A stretch of DNA of 64,000 nt from an uncultured Duncaniella sp. GTDB taxonomy: Bacteria > Bacteroidota > Bacteroidia > Bacteroidales > Muribaculaceae. The notes below the pieces were generated by a model. It was not told where the DNA came from. It made no database searches and worked only from the letters and a program-made list of their open reading frames with translations. Shown here one piece after another: positions 19,643 through 27,205 of the stretch (position 1 is its first letter; each line of letters starts with the position of its first letter). The position numbers and the translations under genes were made by a program. The stretch lies in the NCBI GenBank assembly GCA_910589485.1, contig CAJUSW010000006.1:124001-188000 (forward strand). The letters run 5' to 3'.

Positions 19643-20167
19643 ATGATGAATGACGCAACCAATAGTGAAACCATCTGCCTCGCCGGTGGATGTTTCTGGG
19701 GTACACAACACTTTTTGAAGCAGATCGCCGGTGTGATATCAACCGAGGTGGGCTATGCCAACAGTGACGTGGCTTCGCCTACATATAAGGAGGTGTGCAC
19801 GGGGCGCACCAATGCCGCCGAGACGGTGAGGGTGGTGTACGATCCGGACAAAGTGGGCCTCGGATTTCTGCTGAAACTCTATTTCATGACCATCGACCCC
19901 ACTTCGGTCAACCGCCAGGGGGGCGACTGCGGCACCCAGTACCGCACGGGCATATACTACTCGTCGGCCGATCAGAAGCCGGTGATCGACCGGGCTCTCA
20001 GTGAGCTCGCCAAGGAGTATGCCGAACCGTTGGCTATCGAGGTGATGCCGCTGAAAAACTTTTATCTGGCCGAGGAGTATCATCAGGACTACCTGGACAA
20101 GAATCCCGGTGGGTATTGCCACGTGGATCCGCGTCTCTTCGAGATTGCCCGGAAAGCACGGCAGTAG
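19643..20167 (+). CDS. msrA: Peptide-methionine (S)-S-oxide reductase MsrA
   Basis: 174 residues from the chosen ATG. The catalytic motif GGCFWG (Cys nucleophile) is at the N-terminus, followed by VGYA, the PTYKEVCTGRTNAAE segment, 'GGDCGTQYRTGIYY' and the C-terminal PGGYCHVDP. The enzyme reduces methionine-S-sulfoxide in oxidised proteins back to methionine in the cytoplasm. Only the MsrA domain is present; there is no MsrB fusion. An upstream in-frame TTG at 19619 would add eight residues before it, but ATG at 19643 follows the -7 box better. The gene appears monocistronic. Confidence 0.95.
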   Translation: MMNDATNSETICLAGGCFWGTQHFLKQIAGVISTEVGYANSDVASPTYKEVCTGRTNAAETVRVVYDPDKVGLGFLLKLYFMTIDPTSVNRQGGDCGTQYRTGIYYSSADQKPVIDRALSELAKEYAEPLAIEVMPLKNFYLAEEYHQDYLDKNPGGYCHVDPRLFEIARKARQ

Positions 20168-20227
20168 ATTCGCCTCCGGCGAAGGCCATGGGGGAAGGGG
20201 TTATAAGGTTATCGGGGCCGGTGTTTC

Positions 20228-20344
20228 TCAGCAATTGCCGCAACCCGAGCATCCGTTGCACGTCATGCGCGAGCCACATGTGGCGCAATGCTCGCACCCC
20301 TCGCTAATCCTCCTGCATCCATGCCACGGATTCCAAATGATCAT
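20228..20344 (-). CDS. 38-residue cysteine-rich mini-protein, resembling the start of Gp37/Gp68-type (DUF5131) proteins
   Basis: ATG at 20344, TGA at 20228-20230. The peptide has eight Cys in 38 residues. Residues 1-20 carry the pattern WNPWHGCxxISxGCxxC, which opens DUF5131 (phage Gp37/Gp68-like) proteins. Residues 20-38 then depart into CxxCxxxxxCxxCxxCxxC and stop. A complete promoter (20352-20384) places the transcription start within a base or two of the ATG, so the message would be nearly leaderless. It is convergent with msrA. It could be a metal-binding mini-protein in its own right or a truncated remnant of a DUF5131 gene; the intact promoter favours expression. Function unknown. Confidence 0.6.
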   Translation of the reverse strand: MIIWNPWHGCRRISEGCEHCATCGSRMTCNGCSGCGNC

Positions 20345-20351
20345 CCTATGG

Positions 20352-20384
20352 CAAAGTTAGATGATTTATACAAATAAAACAAAA
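20352..20384 (-). promoter_or_regulatory. Promoter of the cysteine-rich mini-protein
   Basis: On the minus strand, -33 TTTTG (20380-20384) and -7 TAACTTTG (20352-20359) are separated by 20 bases. The predicted transcription start is close to the ATG at 20344. Confidence 0.7.
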
Positions 20385-20618
20385 GCGAACTCAGAAAAGA
20401 TCTGAATTAGCCATTTGGTGGAGGCGGAGTATCTGCCTATATGCGTCTTCCGGTACATATGATTCATCGTACACGGAATTGCGAAACCGCCCGTCGAGGA
20501 AGTATCTTGTAGAAACTCTGAAGAGCAGAATGTGCCATATGAAGAATCGAGGGAAACCTCCCGATAAAATCATAATCGGTATTGCAGTGTAATAGACTGA
20601 AATACCGATTATTTTCGC

Positions 20619-20626
20619 TAAATTTG
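20619..20626 (+). promoter_or_regulatory. Candidate -7 box for the RhuM-family gene
   Basis: TAAATTTG matches TAnnTTTG, 21 bases before the ATG; no clear -33 element. The AT-richer stretch 20391-20618 before it has only one weak 60-codon minus-strand ORF. Confidence 0.4.
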
Positions 20627-20647
20627 TAGACCAAATAGCACCCAGGC

Positions 20648-21562
20648 ATGAATAACAACGACAATAGCATTTTCAAAAATAAAGATGTCGATAGCAACTA
20701 CTCTGTCGATAATGAGATAATAGTTTATCACCCAAACTCAACATTCTCATTAGATGTCAGGGTTGAGAAGGAAACCGTATGGCTGACTCAACCACAGATA
20801 GCGGAACTGTTTGGAACAAAACGCCCTGCTATAACAAAACATCTATCCAACATTTTCAAATCGGGAGAGCTGGATGAGAATTCAGTATGTTCCATTTTGG
20901 AACATACTGCTACAGATGGGAAAAATTACCGGACTAAATTTTATAATCTGGATGCAATTTTGTCGGTTGGTTATCGAGTTAACAGTATCAATGCTACCCA
21001 GTTCCGTCAGTGGGCGAATAAGGTGCTAAAGGAATATCTGCTTCGGGGATACAGCGTGAATCAACGTCTTCTGTATATGGAATCGCGGATTGATCACCGT
21101 CTATCAGAGCACGACCGCCGACTTGACGAACTCACAGACAAGATTGATTTTTTTGTCAAAGCGTCACTCCCACCAGTTGAAGGCATTTTCTTCAACGGTC
21201 AGATATTTGACGCATATAAGTTTGTCTGCGATCTTGTTAAGTCTGCTAAAAATAGAATAGTGCTGATTGACAACTATGTCGATGAGTCTGTCCTTACCTT
21301 GTTCGACAAGCGGGAAGTTGGCGTTGAATCGGTCATATACACTGACGCCGACCGTTCAAGACAAATACGTCTTGACCTGCAACGCCACAATCGCCAATAT
21401 GCCCCTATAGAAATAAAATATGTGACTGATATCCATGACCGTTTCCTGATCATCGATGATGCACTGTACCACATCGGAGCATCAATCAAAGACCTCGGCA
21501 AGAAATTGTTCGCATTCTCAAAAATGGAGATACCCCCATCTGTAATTCTCGACACTCTTTGA
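20648..21562 (+). CDS. RhuM-family protein (phage-type N-terminal domain, PLD-like C-terminal domain)
   Basis: 304 residues. The N-terminal domain contains the family signature (VEKETVWLTQPQIAELFGTKR, split here as VWLTQPQIAELF plus GTKR) of a helix-turn-helix-like fold, then NLDAILSVGYRVNS and FRQWANKVLKEYLLRGY, all hallmarks of RhuM proteins. The C-terminal third (~180-304) has LIDNYVDESVLTL and HDRFLIIDD followed by HIGASIKDLGKK, resembling a phospholipase-D-like nuclease half with an HxxxxxxD arrangement. RhuM was named for a Salmonella island gene; its biochemical role is not established. The gene is AT-rich against its neighbours and lies beside tRNA-Ala, suggesting horizontal gain. Confidence 0.9.
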   Translation: MNNNDNSIFKNKDVDSNYSVDNEIIVYHPNSTFSLDVRVEKETVWLTQPQIAELFGTKRPAITKHLSNIFKSGELDENSVCSILEHTATDGKNYRTKFYNLDAILSVGYRVNSINATQFRQWANKVLKEYLLRGYSVNQRLLYMESRIDHRLSEHDRRLDELTDKIDFFVKASLPPVEGIFFNGQIFDAYKFVCDLVKSAKNRIVLIDNYVDESVLTLFDKREVGVESVIYTDADRSRQIRLDLQRHNRQYAPIEIKYVTDIHDRFLIIDDALYHIGASIKDLGKKLFAFSKMEIPPSVILDTL

Positions 21563-21626
21563 GAATCTTATGTTCATAGTCTTGGGCGATTTGTATGTAT
21601 TTTTGTATGAGGTAAAAATGGAAATC

Positions 21627-21651
21627 GCCGTAACTTTTTGAGTTACAGCGG
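21627..21651. terminator. Likely bidirectional terminator between the RhuM gene and tRNA-Ala
   Basis: GTAACT and AGTTAC, extended by CCG/CGG, enclose a TTTTG loop. The stem lies between the converging RhuM gene (plus) and tRNA-Ala (minus). Confidence 0.5.
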
Positions 21652-21666
21652 TTATTGTGCCTTGTT

Positions 21667-21743
21667 TGGTGGAGTATAGCGGACTCGAACCGCTCACCTC
21701 GACACTGCCAGTGTCGCGCTCTAGCCAGATGAGCTAATACCCC
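21667..21743 (-). tRNA. tRNA-Ala (anticodon GGC)
   Basis: The minus strand gives GGGGTAT...ATACTCC acceptor pairing, a D arm, an anticodon stem CGACA/TGTCG with loop CTGGCAG (anticodon GGC), a T arm with GGTTCGAGTCC, and an encoded 3' CCA. It reads GCC codons. It has its own promoter immediately upstream. Confidence 0.96.
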
Positions 21744-21779
21744 GTTGTGAGTGCTTCGGCATATTTGCCTTTTGCGTTG

Positions 21780-21811
21780 CAAAGGTAGTGCTAATTTTTG
21801 ATTTATGCAAA
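21780..21811 (-). promoter_or_regulatory. Promoter of tRNA-Ala
   Basis: On the minus strand, -33 TTTG (21808-21811) and -7 TACCTTTG (21780-21787) are separated by 20 bases and sit 37 bases before the mature tRNA. Confidence 0.85.
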
Positions 21812-21898
21812 TATTTCGCCAGTAAATTTTGAGTTTTTTCGATAAACTACCATAAACAGCCGTATCGGGAGTAAGAATTATACTGCCGTGTGAATAAC

Positions 21899-21932
21899 GG
21901 GGTGGCATCCCGAATATCCGAGATGCCACCCC
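21899..21932 (-). terminator. Hairpin downstream of the third SusC/SusD operon
   Basis: GGGGTGGCATC (21899-21909) pairs perfectly with GATGCCACCCC (21922-21932). No T-run follows on the minus strand, so termination is inferred from stem strength and position only. Confidence 0.5.
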
Positions 21933-21950
21933 TCTAATCACTATAACCTA

Positions 21951-22000
21951 TCATATAACAATTTGTTATATGACTTCAAGCGAACGCGGAACGCGTTCGC
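21951..22000. repeat. Two further inverted repeats behind the SusD stop
   Basis: TCATATAACAA and TTGTTATATGA form a 23-base palindrome (21951-21973). GCGAACGCG and CGCGTTCGC form a hairpin with a GAA loop (21980-22000). Together with the hairpin at 21899 this makes three stems in about 100 bases of the 3' untranslated region. Confidence 0.7.
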
Positions 22001-22020
22001 AGGACTATGTATGGTACGGA

Positions 22021-23835
22021 TCAATATCCGTAATTCTGATATTCTTCCGGATTATCAATCAGAAGAATTTCGGCTGCCGGTATCGGGCGCAGATAGTGGA
22101 TATCCTTATTGAAATTCTTAATCTGCGGATTGCACTTGGCGATTCGAGACTCAAAAGCGCGGAAACGCTTGAGAGTCATCCATCGGCTCCATTCTCCTAT
22201 AAGTTCGCGAGCATACTCATCAAGCAGGAAATCGGCATTAATATCACCGGTGGTCACATCCATGCTGTGGTCGTGTCCAACACAGGCACGGTTACGTAAT
22301 GTATTGATGCGGGCAACTTCGGTTTGACCAAGACGCCAGTTGATCTCGGCGGCCAGTAGATAGGTTTCACCAAGACGATAAATTATGCAGTCCGATGAAG
22401 AATAGGGCTTGTTGGCATTTGTGCCGGCATACATCGATGGTGTATCCCCTTTGCTGAGACTTGGAAAGAACTTCAGCGGTTTGGCTGGATCGGCATAGTT
22501 ATCGGCAATGTTGTAAATAGCGTAGCGGCAAGCATCGCGTTCGGCCTGGGTGAATGTGTGACGTGATATATACACAGCAGTGTCGCCAAGCATGATGTCG
22601 TAGGAGTGGTTTCCCACACGGTTGCTGTTCAGATTGTAGCGCTGAGCGTCCGTCGCGCTCCAGGTATAATGTAGGCCATCGGAAGCTGTGGGTTTATTGA
22701 TATAGAACACGTCATTGAAGAACGCATCGTAGCGCATATCATTATCTCCGTATAGATCGATCATATACTTGGATGGAGCCATGTAGCAATTGCTCTTGGC
22801 AAGCTTCGGAACCGAGATGCCGTTCACCTCAGTTTCATAACTTGCCACCATGCCGTCAAGATACACGCCTGAAGTATTGGCATTATAGGCCATCGCATGC
22901 TTCCATGCGCGGTTGAAGTAGTTGCCACGTGGATTGTAGGCGGTCACGGACGAGTGGGTAACAACGAAGAGAGCCTCGGCATTAGTCTTATTGTTGTTCT
23001 CGTCAAACACCTCGTTGACATCGCTGTACAGTTTTACTCCTAAAGACGCCGCATTGTCTATCAGATAGTCAGCTGAGACCTTGGCTTGTTGCAACAATTG
23101 CTTACTTTCGCCATCGGAGATTGGATCAGCATACCCCAGTCCGTCAGTGTAGGTGGCGTAAGTCAGGCATGCCTTGGCATGGAGGTGATAGGCGGCAGCG
23201 CGGGTCACATGGCCACGCACCTCCTGATGGATTGGAAGATATTGCTTCGCAAATTCCAGATCACTGATTATGACATTATAGAAGTCGTTGACCTTGTTGC
23301 ATGTCGGAGCTGATATGGGAGTAGATGTCGGCAAAGTGGAGAGATACTTGCCACCCCACTGTTCCACTATATTATAGAGGGCATGGGCTCGTATGAAATG
23401 GGCCTCTGCTACGAGCTCGTTGATGCGATCCTGGCTCAGGCCAGTCACTTTATCGGCATAAAATATGGCTGCGTTGCAGGAATTTACTATGGCGTAAAAT
23501 CCTGCATATCCCTCGTTGAGCATTCCGTTGGCCGCGCTGAAATCCTCATAGCGCATTAGTTTGCTCCAGTTCCCGTTTGTCCCTTCAGGATTGGTGTCCT
23601 GCCATATGTCGGTGCCGGTCTCTGCTGTCATCAAATATGTATCTTCGGCCTGTCCGTAGACTATGCGCACGAGATCAAAGTAGCAGTCATTGACTTTTTT
23701 CTCAAAACCGCTTGCTGTAGACCATTCCTGGTCGGTCGATACGCCCGATAGGTTCTCTTCTTCAAGACTGCAGGCCGCGGTTGCCATAAGCAGCGCGGAG
23801 GTTACTGCTAATGAGAATGATTTATGTAGTTTCAT
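22021..23835 (-). CDS. SusD/RagB-family lipoprotein
   Basis: 604 residues. Lipobox ATAAC (Cys22), followed by SLEEENL. A SusD helical core is recognisable (LVAEAHFIRAHALYNIVEQWGG) together with a C-terminal region holding 'YARELIGEWSRWMTLKRF' and LRPIPAAEI, the usual SusD end. It lies 39 bases downstream of the SusC body and should be co-transcribed with it. Its message would still be made when the SusC frame is broken, unless premature termination reduces downstream expression. Confidence 0.94.
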   Translation of the reverse strand: MKLHKSFSLAVTSALLMATAACSLEEENLSGVSTDQEWSTASGFEKKVNDCYFDLVRIVYGQAEDTYLMTAETGTDIWQDTNPEGTNGNWSKLMRYEDFSAANGMLNEGYAGFYAIVNSCNAAIFYADKVTGLSQDRINELVAEAHFIRAHALYNIVEQWGGKYLSTLPTSTPISAPTCNKVNDFYNVIISDLEFAKQYLPIHQEVRGHVTRAAAYHLHAKACLTYATYTDGLGYADPISDGESKQLLQQAKVSADYLIDNAASLGVKLYSDVNEVFDENNNKTNAEALFVVTHSSVTAYNPRGNYFNRAWKHAMAYNANTSGVYLDGMVASYETEVNGISVPKLAKSNCYMAPSKYMIDLYGDNDMRYDAFFNDVFYINKPTASDGLHYTWSATDAQRYNLNSNRVGNHSYDIMLGDTAVYISRHTFTQAERDACRYAIYNIADNYADPAKPLKFFPSLSKGDTPSMYAGTNANKPYSSSDCIIYRLGETYLLAAEINWRLGQTEVARINTLRNRACVGHDHSMDVTTGDINADFLLDEYARELIGEWSRWMTLKRFRAFESRIAKCNPQIKNFNKDIHYLRPIPAAEILLIDNPEEYQNYGY

Positions 23836-23874
23836 TGATTGTAGTATTGTAAGGATTTGTTTTTAGACACACTC

Positions 23875-26754
23875 TTAGAACGAGAGGTTGACTCCGAGCA
23901 CATACTGCTTGGACAGAGGTGCATCATCGTCGTCGCCACCTTTTTCGGGGTCGTAGTTCTTAAGATACTTGGACTTGGTGAAGATGAAAGGATTATTGGC
24001 AGTGAAGTACACGCGTAGCTTATTGGCTCCGAATTTCTTAACCCAGTTTTTCGGGAATGTGTAGCCCAATGATATGTTCTTAACTTTCAGATATGAACCG
24101 TCGTAGTAATTGATCCATTGCTGATAGGGGTCCTGACCATTGGAGATGCTGGCATCGGGGCGTGGATAGCGGCCGTTCTGATTCTCGGGTGTCCAATAGT
24201 CGCATATTGTTGGTGACGGCGTGAGGCCATCGGTACGGTACCAACCAGTGAGGCCGTAGGGAATGGTCCATCCCCAGCGGGCAAGTAACAGGAAACTCAG
24301 ATCTATGCCTTTATAGGTGAAAGTGTTGAGGAGGCTGCCTGACCATTTTGGATCAGCGTTGCCGAGTACATAGTAGTCATCCGTGGTAAGTTTATAGTCA
24401 GGTTCGCCATTCTCAGCGATATGTACCTGACCAGGCTTTTGGCTGTATTTGGCAGCCTCGTCGGCCTGAGCGGTACCCCATATTCCTGCGTATTTGAATC
24501 CATAGTAGGTGTGGATGCCCTCGCCCGGTATCAGATAGTAGTCACCAAACTGTAGCGGGCCTTCGCTGGTAGTCTTTATCACCTCGTTTTTGTTGGTCGA
24601 GAATGTGAGGGTGCTTGTCCAGGTGAAATCACGGTTGGTGATATTGTGGCTCGTAATGGCAACTTCCACGCCTGTATTGCGCACCTCACCGACGTTTGAC
24701 CATATGTCGAACGGTGATGATCCGTAACCACCGGCCAGATAAGGGAGCTTCTTTTGGAATAACAGGTCTTTGGTATCGGTACGGTACCAGTCCAAGGTTA
24801 AGGTGATGCGATCGTTGAGGAATCCGGCATCAAGACCGATATTAAGATTGTAGGATTTTTCCCATCCGAGGTCCTTGTTGGCAATCGAGAGGGTATAACC
24901 GCTATATCCTTGGGGGATGTCTTGGAATCCGATTATGCCGGTACGGCTGTAATCGAGGGTTGCGTATGCTGAAGCTCCGGCATTGCCTGTCACTCCGTAT
25001 TCACCACGTATCTTCAGGTTGTTCAGCCATTGGATATCACGCATCAGAGGCTCGTCACTGATGCGCCAGGCAAGTGATCCGGCAGGAAATGTGTCCCATT
25101 TGTGACCGCTCGCCAGCATGGATGATCCGTCGCGTCGGGTCGTGAAGCTGGCAAGATACCGTCCTTTATAGCTGTAGTTAAGACGTATTGCATAGGACAT
25201 CTTCTGTATCTGTATATAGTCGGAAGCCACTGTCGGAGTGCCGGTTGCGGCCCCGAGATTGTGGTAGCCATAATCGTCGGAGTCAAATCCATTGGCAGTT
25301 GCTGTCGAGCTCTCGAGACAGTCTTTGCTCCACTCGGTGATACCGGTCACCGTGAAGTGATTGTCGGCGTTAATGTCAAAATTGTAGGTTAATATATTCT
25401 GCCACTTGTAGTTGTAGGTGAATTTGTTGTCGACTGCGGCCGACACTTTTCCGCTTTCAAGGCCTTGATAAGAATGGTTGCCGGTGTAGCTGCTACCTTT
25501 TATATTACGGAAGTAACCGCCGAGCACCGTCTTGATTGACAGGCCCTTGATGGGAAACAGTTCCACATAGGCCTGAGGTGTCATGCTCAGGGTTTTATAG
25601 TTATTGATATAGCTTCGTGAATTATTGTCGGCAAGTGGATTCATATTGCCATCTCCCAAAGGATAATCCACTATGCCACCGTTTTCGTCGTACACGTCGC
25701 CCAGGGGTGCCATGCACAATACGCGGTTCCATATACGGCTGTACCTGCGGTCGTTGTTGGAGTACATGCCATAAAGGCTCAGACCATAGTCCAGCCACTT
25801 GGTTGGATGGAAGTCGAGTTTCATGCGAGCCGAATAACGTTTCAGTTCATCACCTTTCAGCAGACCTTCGACTCCGTAGTATCCAAGTGAGAACATGGCG
25901 TCCACGCGGTCGTTGGAATATGCGGTATTGAGGTTATAGCTTTGGGTGCTACCTGTCTGAGATGCCTCATCTGCCCAGTCTACCCATTTCCCTTGGTCGA
26001 TGAATGACTGCATGTAGGCGGGAAAGAGCTTATCATCATCGGCGGGACTGTTCCACACCCCGGCCGTGCGTTGTGCTTCACGCCGGAAGTTGATATAATT
26101 CTCTCCACGGTTTACTTCAGGAAAACTGCTGAGTGTGTTCCAACCATAGTAACCGTCGAAGTTTACAGAAAAACGGTTTTCCTGCGGATTTTTTGTGGTG
26201 ATTATTATCACACCATTGGCTCCGGCAGCACCGTAGATGGCTGTGCTTGAGGCTCCCTTGAGTACCTCGATCGATGCTATATCATTTGGGTTGAGTTCAT
26301 CGTATGATCCCTCTATACCGTCGATTATGAAAAGTGGATTGTTATTGCCGTTGATAGAGCGTGTACCGCGCAGGCTCATGTTTACGCCTGAGCCTGCATC
26401 ACCGCTTGTGCGTGTGATGTCGAGGCCGGCTACCTGGCCTTGAATAGCTTCGATGACGTTTCCGGTAGGAGTGCGTACAATATCTTCGGCTTTGACTGAT
26501 GAAATTGCTCCTGACAGATCGCGTTTACGCATAGTGCCATAGCCTATCGCCACTACTTCGTCAAGTTCTACCGAACTCGTTTTCATCACGGCTTCAACCT
26601 TTCCGTCTATCGGCTTTACGGTAAGTGGCTCGTATCCTACATATGAGAGGGTAAGGGAGCTGTTGGCGGGGGCTTTAATTGAAAAATTTCCATCGACATC
26701 GGTCACGCCTCCAAGTCCTGTGTGGCCGTCCACCATCACGGTGACTCCGATCAT
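23875..26754 (-). CDS. SusC/RagA-family TonB-linked transporter body, signal peptide out of frame
   Basis: The uninterrupted frame gives 959 residues from an internal ATG: the end of the carboxypeptidase-regulatory-like domain (MIGVTVMVDG, LSYVGYEPLTV), DEVVAIGYGTM, a plug with LKGASSTAIYGAAGANGVI, and a barrel ending GVNLSF. No signal peptide is present in this frame, so as read it would not be exported. A start codon and good signal peptide exist upstream at 26969 but are separated from the body by a tract of nine C (26831-26839). Ten or seven C would join them into a normal ~1031-residue SusC. This is either slipped-strand phase variation caught in the OFF state, a fixed frameshift, or a homopolymer sequencing error. 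Confidence 0.92.
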   Translation of the reverse strand: MIGVTVMVDGHTGLGGVTDVDGNFSIKAPANSSLTLSYVGYEPLTVKPIDGKVEAVMKTSSVELDEVVAIGYGTMRKRDLSGAISSVKAEDIVRTPTGNVIEAIQGQVAGLDITRTSGDAGSGVNMSLRGTRSINGNNNPLFIIDGIEGSYDELNPNDIASIEVLKGASSTAIYGAAGANGVIIITTKNPQENRFSVNFDGYYGWNTLSSFPEVNRGENYINFRREAQRTAGVWNSPADDDKLFPAYMQSFIDQGKWVDWADEASQTGSTQSYNLNTAYSNDRVDAMFSLGYYGVEGLLKGDELKRYSARMKLDFHPTKWLDYGLSLYGMYSNNDRRYSRIWNRVLCMAPLGDVYDENGGIVDYPLGDGNMNPLADNNSRSYINNYKTLSMTPQAYVELFPIKGLSIKTVLGGYFRNIKGSSYTGNHSYQGLESGKVSAAVDNKFTYNYKWQNILTYNFDINADNHFTVTGITEWSKDCLESSTATANGFDSDDYGYHNLGAATGTPTVASDYIQIQKMSYAIRLNYSYKGRYLASFTTRRDGSSMLASGHKWDTFPAGSLAWRISDEPLMRDIQWLNNLKIRGEYGVTGNAGASAYATLDYSRTGIIGFQDIPQGYSGYTLSIANKDLGWEKSYNLNIGLDAGFLNDRITLTLDWYRTDTKDLLFQKKLPYLAGGYGSSPFDIWSNVGEVRNTGVEVAITSHNITNRDFTWTSTLTFSTNKNEVIKTTSEGPLQFGDYYLIPGEGIHTYYGFKYAGIWGTAQADEAAKYSQKPGQVHIAENGEPDYKLTTDDYYVLGNADPKWSGSLLNTFTYKGIDLSFLLLARWGWTIPYGLTGWYRTDGLTPSPTICDYWTPENQNGRYPRPDASISNGQDPYQQWINYYDGSYLKVKNISLGYTFPKNWVKKFGANKLRVYFTANNPFIFTKSKYLKNYDPEKGGDDDDAPLSKQYVLGVNLSF

Positions 26755-26816
26755 GGGATCGCCGTTTTCATCAACGACATGTCCCTGAATTGTGATGTTT
26801 TGAGTAATTGATTGAT

Positions 26817-26969
26817 TTACAGATGATTTACCCCCCCCCAGTTTTCGGAGGCACTAATGGTGCCATTGAGGGCGGAAGAGCAGATCATGAGACCACTTAC
26901 AGCTATAACCTGAGCACAACGGGATGTGGCAAGGCTGAAAAGCTGTTGAAAATCTTTTCTCTTTTCCAT
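26817..26969 (-). CDS. Out-of-frame signal-peptide leader of the SusC gene
   Basis: ATG at 26969 opens a 50-codon frame: a basic start (MEKRK), a hydrophobic stretch (QVIAVSGLMICSSAL) typical of a signal peptide, then ASENWGG and, after the C tract, a TAA stop at 26817-26819. Adding one base to the tract continues the frame into GHVVDENGDPMIGV, the expected start of the carboxypeptidase-regulatory-like domain. It is therefore the true 5' end of the SusC gene and not a separate gene. A -7 box lies about 80 bases upstream. Confidence 0.8.
   Translation of the reverse strand: MEKRKDFQQLFSLATSRCAQVIAVSGLMICSSALNGTISASENWGGVNHL
26831..26839. repeat. Homopolymeric tract of nine C (nine G on the coding strand)
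   Basis: The tract lies between the signal-peptide codons and the first domain of the SusC gene. Reading frames on each side match only if the tract is 7 or 10 bases. Confidence 0.95.
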
Positions 26970-27049
26970 GGGTTAGATTTTTGATTATTTTGGTATATAA
27001 TTAAGGCGCAAGGATTATTAATTGTATAGTGTTAAATCCAATTGCCTTG

Positions 27050-27057
27050 CAAAAGTA
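27050..27057 (-). promoter_or_regulatory. Candidate -7 box of the third SusC/SusD operon
   Basis: TACTTTTG on the minus strand, about 80 bases before the ATG at 26969; the -33 position is only T-rich. Confidence 0.5.
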
Positions 27058-27205
27058 ACAAAAAAATAAGAAACCGTTTAAAATTATGTGAAAAAAGATT
27101 TTCAAAATCCGACATATAAATTTGCTACCGATATCAGGCCTATGCGACATTATCGCACCAAATACTGGCGTCGGTTATGGTAATTTTGCTGACGGATGAA
27201 CGGCG

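Noticed and set aside
20391..20573. 60-codon minus-strand ORF upstream of the RhuM gene
   Set aside because: Some protein-like character, but no promoter, no recognised family and it ends just before another gene's promoter; kept as not supported.
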